NCBI GenBank assembly: GCA_036395835.1
Contig: DASWCW010000153.1
Location: 1 to 9,189 of the forward strand
Direction: 5' to 3'
Source: AP-16 sp036395835
GTDB lineage: Bacteria; Pseudomonadota; Alphaproteobacteria; Rhizobiales; Xanthobacteraceae
Length of the DNA stretch: 9,189 nt
Shown here: piece after piece, positions 1-6,771 of the stretch
Layout of the letters: the number at the start of each line of letters is the position of its first letter
Position numbering within the stretch: the first letter of the stretch is position 1
Made by a program: the position numbers and the translations under genes
The notes under the pieces: generated by a model
The model's database searches: none
Told to the model about the DNA's origin: nothing
Seen by the model: only the letters and a program-made list of their open reading frames with translations

Positions 1-123
1 AATCCATGCGGCCCGGATACTCGCTGCCGTGATGTGCGCGCGCGCCGCATCGGCGTCGATCCAGCTGTTAGGAGGCCTCGCGTAGCTGGAGCACGCGCGG
101 TCGAACGCCGTCCGTATTTCCAT
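1..123 (-). CDS. possible 5' end of an unknown gene running off the left edge
   Basis: Reading the minus strand from an ATG at 121-123, a frame stays open for all 41 codons to the window edge. Its composition (Trp, Asp, Ala, Ile; about three quarters G/C at third positions) could be coding. I recognise no family, and no Shine-Dalgarno sequence precedes the ATG, which follows an A-run. A plus-strand frame from position 2 to a TAG at 83-85 has similar third-position bias and could instead be the tail of a plus-strand gene. The sequence cannot decide between them or exclude that both are non-coding. Confidence 0.2.
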   Translation of the reverse strand, partial: MEIRTAFDRACSSYARPPNSWIDADAARAHITAASIRAAWI

Positions 124-297
124 TTTTTAACCAAAGCGGACAGCAAAGAACTTGATCCCTCGTCTTCACTCCGGCGTGGCCGGCCGAGAGCTCGATCACA
201 ACCGCGCTAGCGGCGCGCTCTTTGTTTGGATATTAATATTTGCGTGGAACAAAACCTGCGCAGGTCGCGTTCGAGGGCGAGCGACCCGGGGGCAAAT
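124..297. other. upstream region of the L,D-transpeptidase gene, no clear gene
   Basis: This stretch is relatively A/T-rich in two patches: an A/T run at about 120-135 and a block at 221-243 that contains the 10-bp palindrome ATATTAATAT. It presumably carries the promoter of the transpeptidase gene. I could not find a convincing -35/-10 pair at normal spacing. The long reading frame of the next gene technically opens at a TTG at 226, but the first codons there look non-coding. Confidence 0.35.
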
Positions 298-1587
298 TTG
301 ACCAGGAATAGTGCGAGCGAGCCGAGTGCAGGAATCGCGGCGAAGCGTTCCGCGGCTCTCGCCGCGCGCGCTATGCTGGCGTCGGCGGTGGCCTTCGTGG
401 CGCTGGCGTCACCGTGGGACCGCGTCGATGCGGCGCGCATGCCCGGCTCCGCGGCGCACGCGGCCAAGGTGTTGATCGAGAAGCGCCGGCAGGAGCCGCC
501 GCCGAAGGGCCCGCTGCAGATCATCATCTCGATCGCCGACCAAAACATCTCGGTCTACAGCGGCGACGTGCTGGTGGCGCGCTCGGCGGTGTCGACCGGG
601 GTTCCGGACCATCCGACGCCGATGGGCGTCTTCACCGTGATCCAGAAGCAGCGCTGGCACCGCTCGAACCTCTACAGCGCCGCGCCGATGCCGTACATGC
701 AGCGGATCACGTGGTCGGGCGTGGCGCTGCACGCGGGCGTGCTGCCGGGTTATCCGGCTTCCCACGGCTGCATCCGGCTGACCGAGGATTTCGCCATTCG
801 ACTGTGGCAGCTCACCAAGCTCGGCAACCGGGTGATCATCGCCCGCAGCGACGTGGCGCCGGTCGAGATTTCCCATCCGCAGCTGTTTGCGCAAAAGCCG
901 CAAGCCAATCCGTTGCTGTCGCTCGGCGCGCCTGCCGACGCGCTCAAGACCGCCCAGGTGAGCCCGGTGGCGGAAACCGGCGAGTTCATCAAGCCGGTGA
1001 AGACGGTCGGGATGGTCGCCGAGAGGACCGAGCCGGCCCGGCCCGCGATGGCGGCGCAACTCCCCGGCGCTAAGGTGGGCACGAAAACAGAGCCAACGCC
1101 GCCGCCGCCCAAGGTCGAGCCGATCTCGGTCTTCATCAGCCGCAAGCAGGGCAAGCTATTCGTTCGCCAAGGCTTCGAGCCGCTGTTCGAAACCGCGGTG
1201 ACGATTCGCGATCCCGAACGGCCGCTCGGCACCCACGTCTTCACGGCGATCGAGCGCAAAGAAAATGCCGGCGCCATGCGCTGGACCGTGGTGTCGCTCC
1301 CGGACGAATCTGCGAGCGCCCCTTCGGCCCGCAAGAGCGAGAGCGTCCGGATCGAGCCGACCAGAGGCCGAAGCCGGGAGCGCGAAGCCAAGCGCGCCAA
1401 GCCATCCGTTCCGCCGCGGCGGTCGGTCGAGCGGGCGAACGCGGCGCTCGAGCGCGTCGAGATCCCGCCGGAAGCGGCCGATCGCATTGCCGAATTGCTG
1501 TTGCCCAAATCTTCGCTGATCATTTCCGATCAGGCGCTGAGCGACGAGACCGACACCGACACGGATTTCATCGTCCTGGTGCGTTGA
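298..1587 (+). CDS. exported YkuD-family L,D-transpeptidase with a C-terminal extension
   Basis: Predicted periplasmic L,D-transpeptidase that forms peptidoglycan 3-3 cross-links or attaches proteins to peptidoglycan through a catalytic cysteine. From TTG 298 (429 aa), a basic N-terminus and hydrophobic segment at residues 27-38 form a signal sequence or anchor. The YkuD domain spans about 73-183. Its active-site motif is visible: His145, then SHGCIRL with His156 and Cys158. The C-terminal part is Pro/Lys/Arg-rich, and residues about 276-335 resemble the first half of the YkuD domain but lack the active site. The start is uncertain. TTG 298 has a GGGGGC four bases upstream; ATG 373 lies just before the hydrophobic segment but has no Shine-Dalgarno sequence; TTG 226 adds codons that look non-coding. 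The gene stands alone and converges on the PRC-barrel gene. Family assignment is firm; the physiological role is inferred. Confidence 0.93.
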   Translation: MTRNSASEPSAGIAAKRSAALAARAMLASAVAFVALASPWDRVDAARMPGSAAHAAKVLIEKRRQEPPPKGPLQIIISIADQNISVYSGDVLVARSAVSTGVPDHPTPMGVFTVIQKQRWHRSNLYSAAPMPYMQRITWSGVALHAGVLPGYPASHGCIRLTEDFAIRLWQLTKLGNRVIIARSDVAPVEISHPQLFAQKPQANPLLSLGAPADALKTAQVSPVAETGEFIKPVKTVGMVAERTEPARPAMAAQLPGAKVGTKTEPTPPPPKVEPISVFISRKQGKLFVRQGFEPLFETAVTIRDPERPLGTHVFTAIERKENAGAMRWTVVSLPDESASAPSARKSESVRIEPTRGRSREREAKRAKPSVPPRRSVERANAALERVEIPPEAADRIAELLLPKSSLIISDQALSDETDTDTDFIVLVR

Positions 1588-1610
1588 AGCGCCGCGTCGG
1601 GCCCAAACGC

Positions 1611-1640
1611 GTCGCGCCAGGCCCGAAGGCCTGGCGCGAC
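1611..1640. terminator. perfect 13-bp hairpin with CGAA loop between convergent genes
   Basis: Arms 1611-1623 (GTCGCGCCAGGCC) and 1628-1640 are exactly complementary around a CGAA tetraloop. The hairpin lies 24 bases after the transpeptidase stop and 25 bases past the PRC-barrel stop, the usual place for a shared bidirectional terminator. There is no long T-tract on either side, so intrinsic termination may be weak, and a role in mRNA 3'-end protection or Rho-assisted termination is also possible. Confidence 0.6.
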
Positions 1641-1665
1641 GACGAAGCGCGGATGTCGGGATCGG

Positions 1666-2226
1666 CTATTGCGTCTTGCCTGCAGGCCCCATCGGGGCGC
1701 TCGGCCGCGAGGTGGTTCCCGGCCCGCCGGCCACCGGAGGCCTGGGCGGAGGCGGCGTCAGCGGCTTGAAGTCGGGCGCCTGCTGGAGTTGCTCCTTGGA
1801 GAAGCGCATCGCGATCTTGTCGGTGCCGTCGCTGTCGCGGCTCAGCTCCAACGATTTGAACGGGACGGCGACATTCTTCGAGCCGATGCCGAGGAAGCCG
1901 CCGACGCCGATCACGGCCGCGACGACGTTGCCGTTCTTCTCCATCACAAGGTCGTTGACGCTTCCGACCGTGGCGTTGTCCGGGCCGCCGACCTTGGTCC
2001 CGATGAGGTTCTTCGAGGCCAGCCATTGGTCCTTGCCCTGCTCGGCCATGAAGCCGGGCTTGGCGTTCTCGGCCGTGCTGGTTGTGGCGCTCGGCGCCGG
2101 TGCCGGAGCCTGCGCGCTCGGCGCTGCCGGTGCCTGGGTACTGGGCGGCGGCGTCGGGGTTTGTGCGAGCGCCGGCATCAGCAACAGGACGGCGGCGGCG
2201 CTCATCATCAGGGATCGTTTCAGCAT
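1666..2226 (-). CDS. secreted PRC-barrel domain protein
   Basis: This 186-aa protein has a clear signal peptide (MLKRSLMMSAAAVLLLMPALA, cleavage near residue 21-22) and is expected in the periplasm. A Pro/Ala/Gln/Ser/Thr-rich linker (about 23-56) is followed by a PRC-barrel-like domain (about 66-148) with segments such as LIGTKVGGPDNATVGSVND and a hydrophobic VVAAVIGVGGFLGIGSK stretch typical of alphaproteobacterial PRC-barrel proteins. The tail (155-186) is Pro/Gly-rich. The ATG is supported by GGGAG seven bases upstream on the minus strand. PRC barrels are small beta-barrels often linked to RNA processing or photosynthetic reaction centres; in this exported, stress-protein-like form the function is unknown. 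It diverges from the alcohol dehydrogenase gene and converges on the transpeptidase gene. Domain call confident, function not. Confidence 0.9.
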   Translation of the reverse strand: MLKRSLMMSAAAVLLLMPALAQTPTPPPSTQAPAAPSAQAPAPAPSATTSTAENAKPGFMAEQGKDQWLASKNLIGTKVGGPDNATVGSVNDLVMEKNGNVVAAVIGVGGFLGIGSKNVAVPFKSLELSRDSDGTDKIAMRFSKEQLQQAPDFKPLTPPPPRPPVAGGPGTTSRPSAPMGPAGKTQ

Positions 2227-2338
2227 GACGTGCTCCCGATCTGAACGATTGAAGAAATCCTTGCGGCGACAAAACGTCCCGGGTGCCTGCGGTGTTCCTT
2301 CCTATCAGATCGGCGGATCGCGCAGGCTCGGCTCAGAA

Positions 2339-2384
2339 CGATTTCAAATCGGACATTTATCGCCATAATGCCGTGCTGCAGCAC
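2339..2384 (+). promoter_or_regulatory. candidate promoter/operator of the Fe-ADH gene
   Basis: In the divergent spacer, CATAAT at 2364-2369 matches the -10 consensus at five of six positions. Two palindromes flank it: CGATTTCAAATCG (2339-2351, 6-bp arms around one base), about where a -35 element would sit, and the perfect 12-bp GTGCTGCAGCAC (2373-2384), about where transcription would begin. No good TTGACA-like -35 is visible, so an activator-dependent or repressor-controlled promoter is conceivable. Assignment to the dehydrogenase is inferred from orientation. Confidence 0.3.
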
Positions 2385-2471
2385 GATTGCGGCGCGGCCA
2401 ATTCCGCCGAGCATGAACCGAACCGCCGTATCGATTCTCCCGAAACCGCAGCAAAGCGAATGGGTGAAATC

Positions 2472-3629
2472 ATGATCGAGCCCGGCATCTACCGCTATCC
2501 CCGCATGGATCGCGTCGCTTTTGGGCGCCCCTGGGAGCAGGTTTTGACCGAGGAGGTCGAGCGGCTGGGCAAGCGGCGCGTGTTCGCGATCGCGGGCAGC
2601 ACGCTGGCCCGCACCGTCCCGATCGCCGACGCGATGCGCCGAGCGCTCGGCGACCGGCTCGCGGGCTTCGCCACCGGCATTCGCGCGCATACCCCGCGCG
2701 AGGACGTGATCGCCGCCGCCGCGAAGGCCCGCGAGGCGGGCGCGGATCTCATCGTCACGATCGGCGGCGGCTCGGTCACCGATGCCGGCAAGATGGTCCT
2801 GCTTTGCCTGGCCGCGGATGCAAAGGAGCCGCACGCGCTCGACGCGCTGCGGCCCGGCGAGCCGGCGCTCGAGCGGCTGCGCGCGCTTGCGGTGCGCACG
2901 GTCGCGATCCCGACCACGCTTTCCGGAGGCGAGTTCACCCCGATCGCCGGCTGCACCGATGTGGCGAAGCGGCTCAAGGAGGGCTTCCATCATCCCGAAA
3001 TGATCCCGCAGGCCGTCATTCTCGATCCGCGGATCACGCCGCACACCCCGATGCAGCTTTGGCTCTCGACCGGGATCCGCGCGGTCGACCATGCGGTCGA
3101 AACGCTGTGCTCGATCCAGGTCCAGCCGCTGTTCGAGGCAACCTCCGCGCATGCGCTGCGCCTGCTGCAGCACGGCCTCATCCGCACCAAACAGGATCCG
3201 GCGGACCTCGAAGCCCGGCTGGAAAGCATGCTGGGCGTGTGGCTCTCGCTCATCGGCATCCAGTCGGGGGCGCCGATGGCGGCGAGCCACGGCATCGGCC
3301 ACGTGCTCGGCGGGACCGCCGGCGTGCCGCATGGATTCACCTCGTGCGTGATGCTGCCGCACGTGCTGCGCTGGAACAAATCCGTGAACGCCGATCGCCA
3401 GACGCTGGTGAGCGCGGCATTCGGACAGCCGCAAGCCGACGCCGGCGACCTCGTCGCGGGTCTGGTGCGCAAGCTGGAATTGCCCGCGACCTTGCGCGAG
3501 GTCGGCGTGACCCGCGAGCAGCTCGACCTGATCGCGCAGAACAGCATGCACGACCGGGGGATCGCCACGAACCCGCGCAAGATCCGCGGCCCCGCGGACG
3601 TGCGGGAGATCCTGGAGCTCGCGTGGTGA
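2472..3629 (+). CDS. iron-containing alcohol dehydrogenase / maleylacetate reductase-like enzyme
   Basis: Cytoplasmic NAD(P)-dependent oxidoreductase of the group III Fe-ADH superfamily, 385 aa, a normal family length. The N-terminal Rossmann-like domain carries the dinucleotide-binding GGGSVTDAGK (98-107) and IPTTLSGGEFTP (146-157), which resemble maleylacetate reductases. The C-terminal helical domain carries GIRAVDHAVE (201-210) and SHGIGHVLGGTAGVPHG (272-288). By alignment with FucO-type enzymes from memory, His207, His273 and His287 keep the metal-ligand positions, but the usual Asp is Arg203. ATG 2472 is chosen because GGTGA lies four bases upstream; ATG 2460, in frame, has no such site. 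Longer upstream codons look non-coding. It is followed by a strong hairpin and then a GST gene, a pairing compatible with aromatic or xenobiotic metabolism, but no ring-cleavage gene is present. Substrate unknown. Confidence 0.9.
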   Translation: MIEPGIYRYPRMDRVAFGRPWEQVLTEEVERLGKRRVFAIAGSTLARTVPIADAMRRALGDRLAGFATGIRAHTPREDVIAAAAKAREAGADLIVTIGGGSVTDAGKMVLLCLAADAKEPHALDALRPGEPALERLRALAVRTVAIPTTLSGGEFTPIAGCTDVAKRLKEGFHHPEMIPQAVILDPRITPHTPMQLWLSTGIRAVDHAVETLCSIQVQPLFEATSAHALRLLQHGLIRTKQDPADLEARLESMLGVWLSLIGIQSGAPMAASHGIGHVLGGTAGVPHGFTSCVMLPHVLRWNKSVNADRQTLVSAAFGQPQADAGDLVAGLVRKLELPATLREVGVTREQLDLIAQNSMHDRGIATNPRKIRGPADVREILELAW

Positions 3630-3631
3630 GG

Positions 3632-3684
3632 CGAGCGTGCCGACGGCGGCCGGGGATTGCGGTGCCCGCCGCGCGGCACGCTCG
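3632..3684 (+). terminator. large stem-loop just after the Fe-ADH stop codon
   Basis: CGAGCGTGCCG at 3632-3642 pairs perfectly with CGGCACGCTCG at 3674-3684. Inside it, across a small internal loop, CGGCGG (3644-3649) pairs with CCGCCG (3666-3671) around a 16-base loop. The hairpin begins two bases after the dehydrogenase stop. No T-tract follows, so it may be a Rho-assisted or partial terminator, or an mRNA-stabilising structure. It suggests the downstream GST is at least partly transcribed separately. Confidence 0.5.
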
Positions 3685-3746
3685 ACAAGGCGCGGCAAAG
3701 TCCTTAAGCCCACCCAACCCAGCCGACAACCTGCAAGGGATTGATC

Positions 3747-4376
3747 ATGATCGATCTTTACACCTGGACGACGCCCAACGGCCGCAAGGTTTCCATTCTG
3801 CTCGAGGAGCTCGGATTGCCCTACACCGCGCATGCGATCGACATTTCCAAGGGCGAGCAGTTCCAGCCGGATTTCTTGAAGATCAGCCCGAACAATCGCA
3901 TCCCCGCCATCATCGATCGCGACAGCGGGTTCCATCTGATGGAATCCGGCGCGATCCTGATGTATTTCGCGGAGCAGACCGGGAAGCTGATGCCCAAGGA
4001 TGAGCATCCGCGCTACCGCGTGATCGAATGGCTGATGTGGCAGATGGGCGGGATCGGCCCCATGCTCGGCCAGGTCCATCACTTCGTCAAATACAACAAG
4101 GGAAAGGCGCCGTACGCCGAGGAGCGTTATCTCAAGGAAGCACACCGGCTCTACACCGTGCTGGACCGCCGCCTTGCGGACCGCGAGTTCGTCGCAGAGG
4201 AATATTCGATCGCCGATATCGCGATCTGGCCGTGGATTTCGCGCTACGAATGGCAGACCGTCGAGCTCGATCGATATCCCAACGTGAAGCGCTGGTACGT
4301 CGCGATCGCGCGCAGGCCCGCGGTCGAGCGCGGCTATCACGTGCCCAAGAAGGTGAACGAAATCCCGATGCCGTGA
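3747..4376 (+). CDS. Nu-class glutathione S-transferase, YfcG-like disulfide reductase
   Basis: Cytosolic glutathione-dependent protein of 209 aa. It strongly resembles E. coli YfcG, a Nu-class GST with disulfide-bond oxidoreductase and peroxide-linked activity and low classical transferase activity. The N-terminal thioredoxin-like domain (about 1-80) has TPN at 9-11, where the Nu class uses Thr9 and Asn11 near glutathione, the cis-proline loop NNRIPAI (49-55), and Glu66-Ser67 in the ESGAI motif. The helical domain includes the WQMGGIGPMLGQ segment and YSIADIAIWPW, both typical of the YfcG clade. ATG 3747 is chosen because AAGGGA lies six bases upstream; TTG 3741 overlaps that spacing. It follows the alcohol dehydrogenase gene by 117 bases and converges on the PHA-system gene, 40 bases from stop to stop. 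Likely role: thiol redox maintenance or detoxification. Confidence 0.95.
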   Translation: MIDLYTWTTPNGRKVSILLEELGLPYTAHAIDISKGEQFQPDFLKISPNNRIPAIIDRDSGFHLMESGAILMYFAEQTGKLMPKDEHPRYRVIEWLMWQMGGIGPMLGQVHHFVKYNKGKAPYAEERYLKEAHRLYTVLDRRLADREFVAEEYSIADIAIWPWISRYEWQTVELDRYPNVKRWYVAIARRPAVERGYHVPKKVNEIPMP

Positions 4377-4416
4377 CCAGAGAACAGGTCCGAAGTTAGC
4401 GTCAGGAATCGGGCGC

Positions 4417-4752
4417 TCAGCGCGGCTCGCGATTGCCCGGTCCGGGTTTCTCCAGCATCAGCCGGCCTTGCCGCTCGATGAACGGTTTCACCTGCTCGGC
4501 GAGCAAGCCGAGCAGCCACGGCAATTGCACTTCGACGCGGACATGATCGTCGGCGACGTCGATGCCGCCGTTGACCGCCTGACCCAACACGCCGGCGCGG
4601 AAATCGAGATGGTCGCCGGACCAGTTCTCGTCGATCACCGCGAGCTTTTCGCCGAACGTCGTGCGGGCCCGGCCGAATCCGGATTTCAGGCGACGCGCCG
4701 CTTCCTCCTTGCCGAGCTGATGCGGGATGGAAACGACGAGAGGTCGGGACAT
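4417..4752 (-). CDS. polyhydroxyalkanoic acid system family protein
   Basis: Small 111-aa cytoplasmic protein of the PHA granule-associated/regulatory family (PHA_gran_rgn type). It has the characteristic N-terminus with VSIPHQLGKEEAARRLKSG at about 7-25, then a compact alpha/beta body including FGRARTTFGEK and the hydrophobic VQLPWLLGLLAEQVKPFIE stretch (75-93). Family members were first noted beside polyhydroxyalkanoate synthesis genes and are thought to act at storage granules; the molecular function is not established. No phaC, phaR or phasin gene is visible here. The ATG matches the family start, but no Shine-Dalgarno sequence precedes it, so it may be translated weakly or coupled. The gene lies 101 bases downstream of the GGT-like gene on the same strand and could be the tail of that transcript. 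Confidence 0.88.
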   Translation of the reverse strand: MSRPLVVSIPHQLGKEEAARRLKSGFGRARTTFGEKLAVIDENWSGDHLDFRAGVLGQAVNGGIDVADDHVRVEVQLPWLLGLLAEQVKPFIERQGRLMLEKPGPGNREPR

Positions 4753-4853
4753 GGCAGGGGTCGCTGATCGGAGGTCGGATATCAGTCGTCATAATGAAAG
4801 CCGGGTGCGGTGATCCTGGTTCCTGACTACTGAGCACCGACATCTGATCACGG

Positions 4854-6653
4854 TCACCTGCCCGCGGCGTAGCCCTGCATGCCGCGCGGATTGGCGGCGG
4901 CGCGGCGGCGCCGACCCTCGCGCGAGGCTGCAGTGAGCCGGCCTTCGGACCAGTCCGGCGCCACCTCGACGATATGGCCGCGGCGCTCGAGCTCGCGGAT
5001 CGTTCTTTGCGGCACGCGGCCCTCGACGACGAGCACGCCCGGCCGTGCGGTGCGCGGCCAGAACGAGCTCGGGAAATGCTCGGTGTGCCACGCCGGCGCG
5101 TCGATCGCTTCCTGCAGGTTCATGCCGGCGTGGACGTGGCGCAGAAAGAACTGGGTCGTCCATTGGTCCTGCTGGTCGCCGCCCGGCGTGCCCCAGGCGA
5201 GATAGGGTTCGCCGTCACGCAGCGCGAGCGTCGGGGAGAGCGTGGTGCGCGGGCGCTTGCCGGGCGCGAGCGCGGCGGGATGGCCCTCCTCGAGCCAGAA
5301 CATCTGCGCGCGCGTGCCGAGACAAAACCCGAGCTCGGGCACGACGGGGGAGGATTGCAGCCAGCCGCCCGACGGCGTCGCGGACACCATGTTGCCGGCG
5401 CGATCGATGATGTCGAAATGCACGGTGTCGCCGCGCACCTGGCCGAGCCGGCCGACGGTCGGTTCGCCGGCGCCGAGCGCACTGACCGACGCGCGCTCTC
5501 CGGTATCGCGCCGCAGCTCGACCACCGCGCCGAAGCCGGCGACCGAGCCGGGTCTGAGCTCCAGCGACGCGGTCTGTTCGATGAGCTTGCGCCGCTCGGC
5601 GTTGTAAGCCTCCGAGAGCAGCGTCGGCATCGGGACCTCGACGAAGTCCGGATCGCCGTAGAAGCTTTCGCGGTCCGCATAGGCGAGCTTGGCGGCCTCG
5701 ACCTGGAGATGGATGAAATCCGGCCCGGCCGGGTCGCGCCCGTCGAGCTCGAAGCCTTTGAGCAGCGCGAGCTGCTGCAGCATTACCGGCCCCTGGCTCC
5801 AGGGTCCCGCCTTGCACACCGTGTAGCGACCGTACGCGAACGTGAGCGGCGGCTCGACCCGAGCTTCGAACCGCGCCATGTCCTCGCCGGCGAGCACGCC
5901 GGCGTGCGGCGTCCCGCTGGTGTCGATCCGCGGCGTGCGGCAGAAATTCTCGATCGCCTCGGCGACGAAGCCTTGCGACCAGCTCCTGCGCGCGCGCTCG
6001 ATCTGCGCCTCGCGGTCGACGCCGGCACGCTCGGCTTCGCGCAGGATGCGCCGATAGGTCTGCGCCAGCGTGGGATTGACGAACAGCGCTCCGGGTTCGG
6101 GAACGCTGCCGCCCGGCAGATACACGGCCGCGGAAGTCGGCCAATGCTCGCGAAACAATTTCTCGACCGTGGCGATCGTGGCGCTGGCGCGCTCGACCAG
6201 GGGATAGCCTTCGCCGGCGTATTCGATCGCCGGGGCCAGCACGTCGGCAAGCCGCAGGGTGCCGTAGTCACGCAGCAGCAGCATCCAGCTCTCGAACATC
6301 CCGGGCACGCAGGCGGCGAGCAGGCCGCTGCCCGGCACCATGTCGAGGCCGAGGGAGCGGTAATGCGCGATCGTCGCGCCGGCGGGCGCGCGACCTTGGC
6401 CGCAAATCACTTCGGTGCGGCCGCGGCGGGCGTCATGGAGAATCACCGGCACGTCGCCGCCCGGACCGTTGAGATGCGGCTCGACCACCTGCAAGGTGAA
6501 CGCGGTGGCGACCGCCGCATCGAAGGCGTTGCCGCCTTTCTCGAGGGTCGCCATGCCGACCGCGGTGGCGATCCAATGTGTCGAGGCGACGACGCCGAAC
6601 GTGCCGTCGATCTCGGGTCGCGTGGTGAACGGATTGGGATTGATGAATTTCAT
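4854..6653 (-). CDS. gamma-glutamyltransferase-like Ntn hydrolase
   Basis: This 599-aa protein has the full GGT fold length. GGT precursors self-cleave before a Thr that becomes the N-terminal nucleophile of the small subunit. Here that residue is Thr410 in the GDTVHFDIID segment, giving predicted subunits of about 409 and 190 aa. Other landmarks are GGNAFDAAVATAFTLQVVEP (40-59), GQGRAP (85-90), PRTTLSPTL (468-476), TPGG (489-492) and the conserved C-terminal PRGMQGYAAGR. Several residues that hold the gamma-glutamyl group in E. coli GGT are not conserved, so amide hydrolysis of another substrate is plausible. There is no signal peptide, so it is probably cytoplasmic, unlike classical periplasmic GGT. 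The start at 6653 fits the family N-terminus, but the Shine-Dalgarno sequence is weak. It lies 118 bases downstream of the HD-domain gene on the same strand. Confidence 0.92.
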   Translation of the reverse strand: MKFINPNPFTTRPEIDGTFGVVASTHWIATAVGMATLEKGGNAFDAAVATAFTLQVVEPHLNGPGGDVPVILHDARRGRTEVICGQGRAPAGATIAHYRSLGLDMVPGSGLLAACVPGMFESWMLLLRDYGTLRLADVLAPAIEYAGEGYPLVERASATIATVEKLFREHWPTSAAVYLPGGSVPEPGALFVNPTLAQTYRRILREAERAGVDREAQIERARRSWSQGFVAEAIENFCRTPRIDTSGTPHAGVLAGEDMARFEARVEPPLTFAYGRYTVCKAGPWSQGPVMLQQLALLKGFELDGRDPAGPDFIHLQVEAAKLAYADRESFYGDPDFVEVPMPTLLSEAYNAERRKLIEQTASLELRPGSVAGFGAVVELRRDTGERASVSALGAGEPTVGRLGQVRGDTVHFDIIDRAGNMVSATPSGGWLQSSPVVPELGFCLGTRAQMFWLEEGHPAALAPGKRPRTTLSPTLALRDGEPYLAWGTPGGDQQDQWTTQFFLRHVHAGMNLQEAIDAPAWHTEHFPSSFWPRTARPGVLVVEGRVPQRTIRELERRGHIVEVAPDWSEGRLTAASREGRRRRAAANPRGMQGYAAGR

Positions 6654-6771
6654 GATGGCATCTGCCGGTGCCCACGTTGGTCGGTCGACGGAGAACGGAG
6701 CAGGGCTGGTGAGCGTTTCATCCGCAGGATCGGTCTTTCGCCCGCCTGAGTCGCCTGTCCTCCGCCGCCTG

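Noticed and set aside
221..243. A/T-rich palindromic block as a -10 promoter element
   Set aside because: It contains TATTAA, but there is no -35-like hexamer at 16-18 bases upstream, so it was not called as a promoter.
2220..4340. 706-codon minus-strand open frame opposite the Fe-ADH and GST genes
   Set aside because: It is antisense to two well-recognised genes, has Arg/His/Asp/Ala-rich composition typical of GC-rich shadow frames, and shows no domain.
4753..4853. Possible hairpin GTGATC/GATCAC (4810-4815, 4846-4851) after the GGT-like gene
   Set aside because: The 6-bp stem with a 30-base loop and no T-tract is too weak to call a terminator.
4974..6749. 591-codon plus-strand open frame opposite the GGT-like gene
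   Set aside because: It is a shadow of a complete, motif-bearing gene; its product is low-complexity Arg/Ala/Glu-rich with no recognisable fold.
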